Shown in pieces: positions 54,300-63,488 of a DNA stretch of 64,000 nucleotides. Position 1 is the first letter of the stretch, and the number at the start of each line of letters is the position of its first letter. The translations under genes and the position numbers were made by a program. Where the stretch lies: contig NZ_AOHX01000025.1 in NCBI RefSeq assembly GCF_000337735.1, forward strand, positions 309,967 through 373,966. The letters are read 5' to 3'. The notes under the pieces are model-generated. The model did no database searches. It was not told the DNA's origin and saw only the letters and a program-made list of their open reading frames with translations. Origin of the DNA: Natronorubrum sulfidifaciens JCM 14089. Lineage in GTDB: Archaea > Halobacteriota > Halobacteria > Halobacteriales > Natrialbaceae.

Positions 54300-55688
54300 A
54301 TGAGCGACGCAGAACACCCAACCGACGACGGCGTATCGAGCGACGACGAGTTCGAACCGATTCAGGTCTTCCCCGAGGCCGAGGAGATGGACCTCCGACC
54401 GGGAGCCGACAACTGTTATAAGTGTTCGACCTGCGATACGAACTGTCCCGTCGCCGAGGTCGACGACGAGTTCCCCGGGCCGAAGTTCCAAGGGCCAGAG
54501 CAGTGGCGGCTCAAACGTCAGGACGACCACGACATCGACGACTCCGTGATGAAGTGTTCGAACTGTATGCGCTGTGATAGCGCTTGTCCCTCCGAAGTAC
54601 CGCTCTCGCAGATGCACAACACGGCTCGAGGCGAGTACGTCGACGAACACATGAACACACTCTCTCGAGAGTACATCCGCAACCGAATCCTCGCGAACTA
54701 CCGGCGACTCGCGCCGCTGGCCGCAGCCTTCCCCCGGACGGCGAATTTCGTAATGGGGCTGTCGGTCACCCAGTGGCTCGGCGAGAAGACGCTGGGCATC
54801 ACGGGCGAGCGGGAGTTCCCCGAGTTCGCGACCGAGACGTTCCGGGAGTGGTGGACGAAGCGAGGTGGCAACGCCACCTCGAAACAGCGAGCACAGGAAG
54901 CGCGAGCAGAGCGAGGCGGTGCGACGGACGAGGCGAAACGCATCGCCTACTTCCACGGCTGTTACTCGAACTACAACACCCCCGAGGTCGCAAAGGCGCT
55001 CGTCCGCGTCTACGAACACTTCGGTTACGAGGTCATGGTCCCCGAGCAATCCTGTTCGGGAACGCCGATGTTCGCCAACGGGATGCTCGAGGACGCTCGC
55101 CGGGCCGCCGAGACGAACGTTCGCGAACTCGCGGCTGCACTCGAGGAGGGTGCCGATATCATCGCTTCCTGTAGCTCCTGCTCGATGTCGATCCGCCAGG
55201 AGTACCCCGAACTGTTCGACTTCGAGGGGACCGACGACGTCGCCGCGAACACCTGGGACGCCGTCGAGTACCTCCGCGTCCACGAGGACCTCGAGGGTGA
55301 ACTCGAGGGGACTTCCCTTGAGGACGAGTCGTTCGCCTATCACGCACCGTGTCATTCACGTAACCAGGGCCTCGATGGACAAACGATCGAAGTGCTAGGG
55401 GCAATCGATGGGATCGACGCACACGACGTCGGCGACTCCTGTTCTGGAATCTCCGGGACGTACGGCTGGAAAGAAGAGAACTACGAGACGTCGATGAAAA
55501 TCGGCGAGGAGATGTTCGAGCATATGGACGACGCGCCCGCAGAGACCGGCCTGACGGAGTGTCCGACCTGCTCGATGCAGATGGAACACGGCACCGGCTA
55601 CGAGATCAAACACACCCTCGAGATCATCGCGGCGGCGCTCGTGGGAACGGATCTCGAAACCGACCACGACCACCAGCAGGCGAGGTAA
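54300..55688 (+). CDS. glpC: Glycerol-3-phosphate dehydrogenase subunit C
   Basis: A 462-residue iron-sulphur subunit from the ATG at 54300 (MSDAEHPTDD). Two [4Fe-4S] motifs, CYKCSTCDTNCP and CSNCMRCDSACP, lie near residues 40 and 85. Two CCG-type heterodisulfide-reductase-like domains follow (HGCYSNYN...QSCSGTP, then HAPCHSRN...DSCSGISG). It links the dehydrogenase to the membrane quinone pool. The last stop codon overlaps the next ATG (TAATG). Confidence 0.95.
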   Translation: MSDAEHPTDDGVSSDDEFEPIQVFPEAEEMDLRPGADNCYKCSTCDTNCPVAEVDDEFPGPKFQGPEQWRLKRQDDHDIDDSVMKCSNCMRCDSACPSEVPLSQMHNTARGEYVDEHMNTLSREYIRNRILANYRRLAPLAAAFPRTANFVMGLSVTQWLGEKTLGITGEREFPEFATETFREWWTKRGGNATSKQRAQEARAERGGATDEAKRIAYFHGCYSNYNTPEVAKALVRVYEHFGYEVMVPEQSCSGTPMFANGMLEDARRAAETNVRELAAALEEGADIIASCSSCSMSIRQEYPELFDFEGTDDVAANTWDAVEYLRVHEDLEGELEGTSLEDESFAYHAPCHSRNQGLDGQTIEVLGAIDGIDAHDVGDSCSGISGTYGWKEENYETSMKIGEEMFEHMDDAPAETGLTECPTCSMQMEHGTGYEIKHTLEIIAAALVGTDLETDHDHQQAR

Positions 55689-56851
55689 TGAAGCTGGAAG
55701 AGCGTATCACTCGACGGCGATCAGCACGAACGGAACAGGGACTCATCGTCGACCGAGACCATCTCAGCCCGGTCGTCCATCGTCCGGAACCGATCGGTCG
55801 TGGACCCGTCTTAGAGCAGTTGCTCGACGCGCTCGAGTCGGTGTTCGACGGGGAGTTACCACCGCCGGTGTCGGTGGTCGGACCCGCTGGCTCGGGAACG
55901 TCGGCGATCGTCACGGCGCTGTTCGACGCGTTGAACGACCAACTCAGCGAGACCTCGCGGACGATTGGCACGACGACACGCGCTGGCAGTACCGGTCCAG
56001 TGACGTGGTTCGTCTACGTCGACGGGCGACGTGTCGAGAGCGCCTTTGCGTTCTATCAGACGGTCCTCTCCGTGCTCTCTCCCGATCCCGTCCCACAAAG
56101 CGGCGTCGGGACTGACGAACTGTGCGAGCGGCTTTGTGATCGACTCGATCGGCCCCACCACCGCGCAGTGATCGGGATCGACCACCACGACGAGCCCGAA
56201 TCACTTGCCGTCGACCAGATTCACGAACTACTCGAGCCGGTCACGGACAGCGTCTCGACGATGGCGGTCGGCCAAACCGTCCCCGACGGCTGGGACGAGA
56301 CACACCCGAGCGTGTCGGTCCCGGCCTATCGGCACCACGAACTCGTCGATGTCATGACCGATCGTGTCTCGACCGGCCTCGCGGCAGGTGTCTTGGATCA
56401 TGCGTCGGTTCGCAGCGTCGCGACGTGGGCGGACGGCAACGCCCACGATGCGCTCGCCGCGCTGTTCGGTGCCGGTGTCCTTGCGACCGCCGATGGCAGC
56501 GATCGGATCGAATCACACCACCTCGAGACGGCCCGGAATAGCGTTCCGACAAACGGCGTCCACCTCGATCGAGTGCTGTCGCTTTCGGAAACGCGCCAAC
56601 AGGTGTTGGCCGATCTCGTTGCCGTCGAGTCGGCCAACAGACCCATCCGTGAGGTCGCCGCGGAGATTGCCAGTCGCTCGTCGCTGACTGCAGGGACGGT
56701 CAAACGGTTTCTCTACGAACTGGCGGATCGAGGCATCATCGAGCGCGTCCCGCTCCCTGCAAACGGGAGCGGACGCCGACCCAGCGCCGTCGTCCCGCGG
56801 TTTCCGACGATCGTCTTCCAAGCACTGGGACCGACCGCGAACGACGACTAA
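55688..56851 (+). CDS. Cdc6/Orc1-like AAA ATPase with degenerate Walker A, in the glp operon
   Basis: A 387-residue protein whose ATG overlaps the glpC stop by one base, so it is co-transcribed. It has the Orc1/Cdc6 layout: LSPVVHRPEPIGRGPVLEQLL, P-loop region GPAGSGTSAI near residue 64, Walker B VIGIDHHDE near 161, and a C-terminal winged helix (about residues 300-387). The P-loop lysine is replaced by Thr (GSGTS), which predicts weak or no ATP hydrolysis. In this operon it is more likely a regulator or structural factor than a replication initiator. No origin-like repeats are found beside it. Confidence 0.82.
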   Translation: MKLEERITRRRSARTEQGLIVDRDHLSPVVHRPEPIGRGPVLEQLLDALESVFDGELPPPVSVVGPAGSGTSAIVTALFDALNDQLSETSRTIGTTTRAGSTGPVTWFVYVDGRRVESAFAFYQTVLSVLSPDPVPQSGVGTDELCERLCDRLDRPHHRAVIGIDHHDEPESLAVDQIHELLEPVTDSVSTMAVGQTVPDGWDETHPSVSVPAYRHHELVDVMTDRVSTGLAAGVLDHASVRSVATWADGNAHDALAALFGAGVLATADGSDRIESHHLETARNSVPTNGVHLDRVLSLSETRQQVLADLVAVESANRPIREVAAEIASRSSLTAGTVKRFLYELADRGIIERVPLPANGSGRRPSAVVPRFPTIVFQALGPTANDD

Positions 56852-56929
56852 AGCGGATTGCTGTACCGATGTCCCGCTGATCGCCGACCCGTGCTGTCGA
56901 TCGGCGGACAGTGGCGACAGGAAACCGTC
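56852..56929. repeat. 78-nt stop-codon-flanking element, copy C
   Basis: It fills the gap between the convergent stops of the Cdc6-like gene and the DUF368 gene exactly. Starts AGCGGATTGCTGT and ends ACAGGAAACCGTC. Hairpin CCGCTGATCGCC with GTCGATCGGCGG, two non-Watson-Crick positions. Confidence 0.88.
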
Positions 56930-57856
56930 TCAGTACTCGAGGTCATCGGTGTACCAGTCGACGAGCAACACGGCACCCGCGCCGACGACACCCGCAATAA
57001 GAGCCACAGCAGGCGTGCCGATGGACGAGTTACCGAGATTCGTCCAGACCTCGACGGCGGGGAGACGCAAGGCACCGACCATCAGACTCACTAAAAATGC
57101 CAGTGTCGCGGCCCGGTATCGATCGAGCGCGTAGCCAACCGCGTGGGCCATCGTGAACAGACCGAGGACTGCACCGGCGCCGAAAACGGTGACGACCGAG
57201 CCGGCGTCGATCACCGGGGCGAGTGCGCCGCCATTGAGCAGTCCGATCACCCCATCGATGAACGTGCTTAGCGTCCCGGTCATGTACTCGTACTGACCAA
57301 GAATCAGAAGGAAAAACGCTCCTGAAACACCCGGCAAGACCATCGCACAGATCGCAACTGCACCAGCAATAAAGACCATTATCGGACCGTGTGAAGCACC
57401 ACTCGCAGTCACACCCGTCACAACGAACGCCAGTCCGATCGCGACCAGCGAAACAGCAACCCGCCCTCCCGTCCACGTCTCGACCTCCCCGTAGAGGACG
57501 ATCGCCGACGCCGCGATCAGCCCGAAGAAAAAGCCGTAGGTCGGCACGGGGTACGTCGTCGCCGCCACATACATGACTCGTGAGAGGATCACGATCGCCG
57601 TCGAGATCCCGAGTCCGAGCGTGAGCAAGAACGGGAGATCGATCCGCTCGAGTTCGTCCCGGAGGGCTGCTCGCGCCTCGGGTTCGTGGGGGCGAAGCGC
57701 GGGCCGAAACGAGCGTGGATCGATCGCCGTGATCGCCCGAATCAGTCGATCGTAGATGCCGACGATCAACGCGATCGTCGCGCCCGATACACCGGGGACA
57801 ACGTCTGCGGCCCCCATCGAGAACCCTTTCAGGTATACCGCGAGAAACTCCCGCAT
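56930..57856 (-). CDS. DUF368/PopT family membrane protein, putative polyprenyl-phosphate transporter
   Basis: A 308-residue protein with about nine hydrophobic segments. The family opening MREFLAVYLKGFSMGAADVVPGVSGATIAL (core GAADVVPGVSGAT, residues 15-27) is clear, and a second copy GVSGAFFLLILGQYEY occurs in the middle. Bacterial PopT proteins return undecaprenyl phosphate across the membrane. Placed next to aglB, this protein may recycle dolichyl phosphate after N-glycan transfer; that is inference from context. Confidence 0.85.
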   Translation of the reverse strand: MREFLAVYLKGFSMGAADVVPGVSGATIALIVGIYDRLIRAITAIDPRSFRPALRPHEPEARAALRDELERIDLPFLLTLGLGISTAIVILSRVMYVAATTYPVPTYGFFFGLIAASAIVLYGEVETWTGGRVAVSLVAIGLAFVVTGVTASGASHGPIMVFIAGAVAICAMVLPGVSGAFFLLILGQYEYMTGTLSTFIDGVIGLLNGGALAPVIDAGSVVTVFGAGAVLGLFTMAHAVGYALDRYRAATLAFLVSLMVGALRLPAVEVWTNLGNSSIGTPAVALIAGVVGAGAVLLVDWYTDDLEY

Positions 57857-57964
57857 TGCCCGGGGGTATTCCGGACGGCGGGAAAAGCCTTCTTACTCTT
57901 AGATACTGCCGAACCGCAGCCAGTCGCTCACTGTCGATCGAACGGTGTCACGAACCGCGGCGCG

Positions 57965-60900
57965 TTAGCCAGCCATCTGCATCGCTGCCGGCGTGACAGC
58001 GCCAGCGACGTCCGCGTCGTCGTCACCGGGTTCCTCACCGGCATCGGTGTCGGCGGTTCCTTCGTCGAGTTCGTCGCCGTCTACGTCTTCAATGCCGTCC
58101 TCGTCGTCAGCGTCGTCCGACTCCTCGAGTTCAGTCTGCTCGAACTCGATGTCGTCGATCAGTTCTCCCTGAATCACCGCTGTCTCAGGGACCGCGGTCT
58201 GTGCTTCATAGCCCTGTTCGCCCGACTCGCCGACGGTCAGCGTGTAGCCGTCGACTGCCTCGACGCTGCTGTTCGTGTAGCCGTCCTCGACGCCGAGTTC
58301 GTCGTCCGTTGCGTACGGAACGACCAGTTCGAAGGAACCGTCGTCCGCAAGCTCGACCTCTTGCGTGTAGGTGAACGTCCGCTCGGCGTTCGTCTCGAGG
58401 TCGACCGTGGCGGTGATCGTCGCATCCTCCTCGAGGAGATCGTCCTCGTCGTCGACGGTCCCGCTGAGCGTCGCACCCTCGACGCGTTCGAACGTTTTGA
58501 CTGCGGCGGCGTCATTGACACCGAAGAGTTCCGTGGTCGGCTGCTGATCGAGTTGTAACAGCCTCTCCTGGCCGACTCGCTCATTCACCTGCACTGCGAG
58601 CTGTCCCTCACCAGGTGGCGCAATGTCGCCGTCCTGAACGTAGAGTACGTCACCGTCTTCGTACCCCCAGGCGTCCAGCTGTTGGACCGTCTGCTCTGGG
58701 AACGCCTCTTCGGCGAACACTTGTGCGTAACTGGCGAAGATGGCCGTTCCAGCGCCTTCGTTCTCGTGAACGACACGGTAGTGTTCCATACCGTCCGCGT
58801 CGTCGAAGTACAGCTGGGACAGCATCGTGTCGTGATACGGCATCTCGCCGAACGTCTCCGCGAGCTCATCCGAGTGAAGTGGCTGTCCCGGCTGGTAGTC
58901 TTCCGGCGTCATATAGTGGGTGTACTCCGGCCCCGTCCACTGGGTGATCGCAGGGAACTTTCCGCCAGCCATCGCGTAATCGATCATTACGTACCGCATC
59001 TCCTCGTGGGTAGGGTCTGCAGCCATTGCCTCGAGGTCCTCGTTCGTATGCACATCGGTGCCACGCGGGTCCTCGCCCGCAGCGATCGCATCGAGGATCA
59101 GTTCGCCGCGCTGTTCGGATTCAGCGGTCAGGAACGCCGACGACGAGCGGGCGTTCTGCTGGAACGGGTTCGAGTGTGGGATGCGCTCGGCCTGTGTCGT
59201 TATCAGGTGGCCGTAGTCCCACCACGACATCACGCCATACGCACCGACGGGGTACTCATGGTCACCGCCATCGGGGTAGTCGTAGGTGCCGTAGTACTCG
59301 AGGTCGCTGGCGTTATCCGCACCACCCCAGTCGCCCGGCTCGGGCGTGTTGTCGGCAAGCCAGTGGTTCGATTCCTCCCAGACCATGGCTTCCTGATGTG
59401 GACCAACGCGTTCGCCACGGTCCCACGCCGTGTCCGTACTGGACGCAATCGGTGGCAGTAGTGGTGCAAACAGAAGCATGACGACCAGCACCAACACGAT
59501 GATCTGATAGGTCTCGACCTGCCGAAGCGAGTCGACACCACCCCGAATATCGAGGTCGAAGATGCGGACGATATCTGCGACGAAGACGGCGTTGACGACA
59601 GCGACTGCCAACACAAGGTAGTACGCAAACCGAAGCTGTGTCGCGGCCATGCTGATCAGGAACGCAGACCAGACGATGATTAGCGTGTACTCAGCGCGGT
59701 ATTCACGGCCGAGGAACGGACGAGCGATGAGCAGGGCAAGGCCCGCAAGCATCGTGTAAAATGCCGCGCCGAACTCGTTGAAGACGTGGCTGGTGAAGTC
59801 CGCCGGTGGCTGCGCTTCGGAGATGGTGAGGTCAGTCCCTGTCGTCCCGAATGGAACGACTCGTCTCGTCGCGTTGTTGACGATCGTCGAGAACAGGTCA
59901 GGAAGCACGAGCCACATCGCGAGGAACGCAACGCCAATGAGCCCAGCAACCGCGCCAGGATAGTATCGACGATCGATGTCGTAGTTGTTCCACTGTCGAG
60001 CAAGCCAGGCCATGAATAGACAGCCGCCAGCGACGAGTGCAGCACTGATCGGCTGGATGTAGCCAAAGCTCGTAACACTCGTCCCCGGCTCCTCGATCAA
60101 GACGACGGTAACGAGTGTGGTCACCCCGAGACTGAGTGCGCCGACAAAGGCGGTGTGATCAGGTGAGATACCACGGAGATACTCAAGACACAGCTGGATG
60201 GTAAAGAAAATCGCCAAGATACCGACGAGAACGACACCAGGTGGCCAGACCCAAATGTACAGTGAGAGTGCGATGCCGGCAAGGACACTGTAGATCGCTG
60301 GTTCCCGAAGCGTTTCCCAGTCTTTGTCGACGACGAGTTCGTAGATCGGCTGTTCGCGTTCGGCGACTCGCAAGGCGACCATCATCGAGAGGACGGCAAT
60401 CGCCATGAACAGCACCTCAGCGACGTGATGCTGGAGTTGGCCGACAGTCGTTCGGGCGAGGAACGACCCCGGGACGAGTGCGAGGATGACGACCGAGACG
60501 AGCCCGCCGACAGTGCCGCCGAGGCGTCGGCCGATAGAGAACACCGGGATCGCGACGAGTGCTGCCATCGCCGGGACAGTGAGCAACGCGACGGTGTAGA
60601 GCGTGCTCGTGGATGGATCGCCAAGCCCCACGATCATCGCAATGGTGACGATGATCTGGTCAAACAGCGTCCCGAACTGGCCGACGTAGTTGCCAGTCGG
60701 GAATCCGGTCCATATCTCATACGGCATCGTGTTCGGATAGTTCTCGGCGGTCCACTCGACCGTCCGCCAGTGATACCACGAGTCGACACCACCCAGTGCA
60801 GGCGTGCCATCCTCGGTAACGAATCTGCCATACGCCTGGGTCCGTACCCAGAACATAAACAGCATCACGGCCCCGATGACGGGGATGTGATACCAGTCAG

Positions 60901-60970
60901 CCCACGTCTCGAGCAACGACGGCGCTGTTTCAGCCCCGTCGTCTTCGACGTGTTCAGTGTCCGTACTCAT
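57965..60970 (-). CDS. aglB: Dolichyl-phosphooligosaccharide-protein glycotransferase (oligosaccharyltransferase)
   Basis: A 1001-residue enzyme from the ATG at 60970 (MSTDTEHVEDDGAE). About 13 membrane segments occupy residues 35-530. The acceptor-binding WWDYG motif is at residues 583-587, and the first catalytic Asp lies in GGVDSWYHWR. It moves the lipid-linked glycan onto Asn in Asn-X-Ser/Thr sequons on the outer face, as for S-layer glycoprotein. The last 60 residues are an unusual acidic tail (EESDDADDEDGIEDVDGDE). Divergent from the aglG-like gene, which suggests a shared promoter region. Confidence 0.96.
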   Translation of the reverse strand: MSTDTEHVEDDGAETAPSLLETWADWYHIPVIGAVMLFMFWVRTQAYGRFVTEDGTPALGGVDSWYHWRTVEWTAENYPNTMPYEIWTGFPTGNYVGQFGTLFDQIIVTIAMIVGLGDPSTSTLYTVALLTVPAMAALVAIPVFSIGRRLGGTVGGLVSVVILALVPGSFLARTTVGQLQHHVAEVLFMAIAVLSMMVALRVAEREQPIYELVVDKDWETLREPAIYSVLAGIALSLYIWVWPPGVVLVGILAIFFTIQLCLEYLRGISPDHTAFVGALSLGVTTLVTVVLIEEPGTSVTSFGYIQPISAALVAGGCLFMAWLARQWNNYDIDRRYYPGAVAGLIGVAFLAMWLVLPDLFSTIVNNATRRVVPFGTTGTDLTISEAQPPADFTSHVFNEFGAAFYTMLAGLALLIARPFLGREYRAEYTLIIVWSAFLISMAATQLRFAYYLVLAVAVVNAVFVADIVRIFDLDIRGGVDSLRQVETYQIIVLVLVVMLLFAPLLPPIASSTDTAWDRGERVGPHQEAMVWEESNHWLADNTPEPGDWGGADNASDLEYYGTYDYPDGGDHEYPVGAYGVMSWWDYGHLITTQAERIPHSNPFQQNARSSSAFLTAESEQRGELILDAIAAGEDPRGTDVHTNEDLEAMAADPTHEEMRYVMIDYAMAGGKFPAITQWTGPEYTHYMTPEDYQPGQPLHSDELAETFGEMPYHDTMLSQLYFDDADGMEHYRVVHENEGAGTAIFASYAQVFAEEAFPEQTVQQLDAWGYEDGDVLYVQDGDIAPPGEGQLAVQVNERVGQERLLQLDQQPTTELFGVNDAAAVKTFERVEGATLSGTVDDEDDLLEEDATITATVDLETNAERTFTYTQEVELADDGSFELVVPYATDDELGVEDGYTNSSVEAVDGYTLTVGESGEQGYEAQTAVPETAVIQGELIDDIEFEQTELEESDDADDEDGIEDVDGDELDEGTADTDAGEEPGDDDADVAGAVTPAAMQMAG

Positions 60971-61142
60971 TAGGTCCCCCCAGACACAAGCCAAGAATAA
61001 GCCTTGTCATCTCTCTGTCGCTCTCTGACATCTCTATCCCGTCGGTCGTGACTCGAACAGGGATCGCCGGTGGACACTCCACTGCGACTGTAACCCACCT
61101 GAAGGAAAACACTTATTCGCCGCTCACAGCAACCGATTCCCG

Positions 61143-62102
61143 ATGAAGGTCTCTGTCGTCATCTGTACCTACGCGATGGACCGCTACGACGTCTTCTCGG
61201 AGTGTGTCGACAGCGTCCTCGACCAGACGTACGACCCACTCGAGGTCGTCATCGTCGTCGACGGGAACGACGCCGTCTTCGATCGCGTCTGTGACGACTA
61301 CGGCGGCCTCGAGGGCGTCGTACTCCACTGTAACGACGAGAATCAAGGGATTTCGTACAGTCGAACTCGAGGGGCCGAAATCGCGACCGGAGACGTCGTG
61401 GCGTTCATCGACGACGACGCCGTCGCCGAACCCGACTGGATCGAGGAACTGGCACGCGTCTACGACGAGACCGACGCGATTGCTGTCGGCGGTCACGCAA
61501 AGCCCGACTGGGTGACCGAGAAGCCGGATTTCTTTCCCGAAGAGTTCTACTGGCTGGTCGGCTGTGACGAACGCGGGATGGGCGAGCACATGGAAGAATT
61601 GCGAAACACGTACGGCTCGAACATCTCCTTTCGACGGGACGTGTTCCTCAACGTCGGCGGCTACGACGAGAATACGGGTCGAAAGGGTGATCGACACATC
61701 CAGGCCCACGAAGCGCCGGTCTGTATTCGGATGGCTAACAAGTACGGCAAGGGTGTGATCTACAACACCGACGCCGTGGTTCACCACAAACTGTTCGACT
61801 ACCGTGGGAACTTCCGCTGGCTGGTGTTCCGGTCGTTCTGGCAGGGCTACTCGAAACGAATCATGGACATCCTGTTGCCTGAGGCTTCTGGAGATAAAAA
61901 CGACTATTTGAAGCAGCTCATGCTCGAGTTCGTTCCATCGCGGGTGAAAGACCTCGTGTCTGAGCCCTCGAGTGCGAAGGCGAAACAGCTCGTGACGATC
62001 TTTATCTTTACCGCGGCGGTCGGCTTTGGCTATCTCTACGGATTGATCGATGTCGATCGCTCGGAGTTGGTTACCGACCGTGAGGCCATAGCAGGTAACT
62101 GA
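61143..62102 (+). CDS. Family 2 glycosyltransferase, AglG-like
   Basis: A 319-residue GT2: VSVVICTYAMDRYDVFSECVDSVLDQTY at the start (core VVICTYAMDRYD), DxD-type FIDDDA near residue 90 and YGSNISFRRDVF. It ends in a hydrophobic segment (IFIFTAAVGFGYLYGLI, about residues 285-305), suggesting membrane association. Size and context beside aglB match AglG, which adds a hexuronic acid to the dolichyl-linked glycan in Haloferax; the exact sugar here is not known. Confidence 0.85.
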   Translation: MKVSVVICTYAMDRYDVFSECVDSVLDQTYDPLEVVIVVDGNDAVFDRVCDDYGGLEGVVLHCNDENQGISYSRTRGAEIATGDVVAFIDDDAVAEPDWIEELARVYDETDAIAVGGHAKPDWVTEKPDFFPEEFYWLVGCDERGMGEHMEELRNTYGSNISFRRDVFLNVGGYDENTGRKGDRHIQAHEAPVCIRMANKYGKGVIYNTDAVVHHKLFDYRGNFRWLVFRSFWQGYSKRIMDILLPEASGDKNDYLKQLMLEFVPSRVKDLVSEPSSAKAKQLVTIFIFTAAVGFGYLYGLIDVDRSELVTDREAIAGN

Positions 62103-62150
62103 CGCTCGGGTTTTCTTTCCGGTCGTTGTACTGTGTCCTCGAGCAATCGC

Positions 62151-63053
62151 TTACGCCTCGAGTCGCGGAACGGCCTCGAGGGTCGCGTTCTCGTCGCCAG
62201 TGAGATATTCTTCGTAGTAGCCCAGCCCGCGGACGGCGGTGAGCAGTTTCGAGAGCGCGCCGAAGGCGAGTCGGTCACTCGTCGGGAGGTCCCGATCGGG
62301 GCGTTTAATCCCGCTGGGTCTTGGTGGAACGCCGGGCGTGCCGTATCGGTCGGGGTGAAAGCGCTGGAGTTGACAGAGCCCGCGGCCGACGCGGCGATCC
62401 TTCTTGACGTGTGCGCGGAGGCTATTTCTGGTTGGGTGGTACATCGTCACGTCCCCGGCGAACTGGAGGTCATACCCCGCGTCGTGGACCCGGTTGCCGA
62501 ACTCCTTGTCGCCGCCGGATTCGAGGCGGTGATCGAACAGGCCCACGTCCTCGAAGACGGCTCGTCGGGTGAAGAGACAGCAGGTCGGGGCGAACTGCTG
62601 GTGCTCGAGGTATCCTTCGACGGGAAAGCCCGTGTGGTGATCGTAGCGGGCCAGGAGGGGTGGGTTTTCGGGGAGGGTGAGCTCGACGTTACAGCCCATG
62701 TAGTCGGCGTCTGTGGTTTGGAAGGTGTGGAGGGCGGACTCGAGCCAGTCCTCGGGGACGGTCATATCGGCGTCGACGAACGCGAGGAGTTCACTGTCGG
62801 TGTTGCGGATGCCGGTGTTGCGGGCGGCGTAGGAGGACTGGATCTCGGTCTCGTGGACGAGGGTGAGGTGGTCGTGGTCGTTTTCGTAGGAGTGGACGAT
62901 CTCCGGGGTTCGGTCTGTGGAGTCGTTGTCGACGACGACTATTTCGTGGTTGGGTGTTTGGGGGAGGAGGGACTCGAGGGTGGTCTGGATGCCATCGGGG
63001 TCGTTGTAGACGGGAATGACGACGGATGTTCTCGCGTGTTCTGAATAGGACAT
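62151..63053 (-). CDS. Family 2 glycosyltransferase (AglE-like)
   Basis: A 300-residue GT2. TSVVIPVYNDPDGIQTTLESL opens the nucleotide-sugar domain (core VVIPVYNDP), followed by VVDNDSTDRT, FVDADMTVPEDW (metal site DAD) and GGDKEFGNRVHDAGYDL. Length and class resemble AglE of the Haloferax N-glycosylation pathway. It converges with the aglG-like gene. The sugar added cannot be told from the sequence. Confidence 0.83.
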   Translation of the reverse strand: MSYSEHARTSVVIPVYNDPDGIQTTLESLLPQTPNHEIVVVDNDSTDRTPEIVHSYENDHDHLTLVHETEIQSSYAARNTGIRNTDSELLAFVDADMTVPEDWLESALHTFQTTDADYMGCNVELTLPENPPLLARYDHHTGFPVEGYLEHQQFAPTCCLFTRRAVFEDVGLFDHRLESGGDKEFGNRVHDAGYDLQFAGDVTMYHPTRNSLRAHVKKDRRVGRGLCQLQRFHPDRYGTPGVPPRPSGIKRPDRDLPTSDRLAFGALSKLLTAVRGLGYYEEYLTGDENATLEAVPRLEA

Positions 63054-63488
63054 AGCGACAGTGATGTCTCTACGTCAGTCGATATGCCAGTTGCAAAAAG
63101 GCGTTGGTCGGGCCAGACAGCACGCGAGGATAGTCAGAAGGAACTTAACAACCTGAAGGGACGTCAGTCATTTCGAACGGATCGGCAGACTTGGGTCTCG
63201 GACCATTGAGCCCTAAACTCACGGAGTGGTCAGAAACTGATCAGCTTTAGCCACACCCACCGAGGCCCAAACGAAATGACTACCGACGAAAGCCGCCGAA
63301 CCTCATCGACGCACTTCCTCCGCGATTGCTTCACCATGAGATGATCAAAGAACTCGGCGAATCAGATCGCACGGTTGGGACGATGCCGATCAAGAGTCAG
63401 TTCAACGATGTCGTAACCGAGTTCCTCGAGTAGCACGCTCCTGCCGGCGACCGAAAAGCTGTTTCAGCTTCCCTGCATCCTCTCGTCC
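63054..63488. other. Gap with a small frameshifted gene
   Basis: Apart from the interrupted small gene at 63276-63433, nothing is recognised here. The left part lies behind the start of the AglE-like gene and should hold its promoter. Confidence 0.4.
63276..63433 (+). pseudogene. Small gene with apparent 1-nt frameshift
   Basis: ATG 63276 gives MTTDESR, but this frame soon stops. Shifting by one base near 63293-63297 continues as PPNLIDALPPRLLHHEM, then IKELGESDRTVG and QFNDVVTEFLE to a TAG at 63431. The joined product would be about 52 residues with ordinary soluble composition. It could be a real small gene with an indel, or an assembly error close to the contig end. Confidence 0.4.

Noticed and set aside
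51376..55355. Long minus-strand frames opposite glpA, glpB and glpC
   Set aside because: They lie wholly against clear glp genes and have no recognisable domain.
55688..56929. Possible replication origin next to the Cdc6-like gene
   Set aside because: No origin recognition box repeats or AT-rich unwinding region were seen beside the gene; the gene is part of the glp operon and its P-loop is degenerate.
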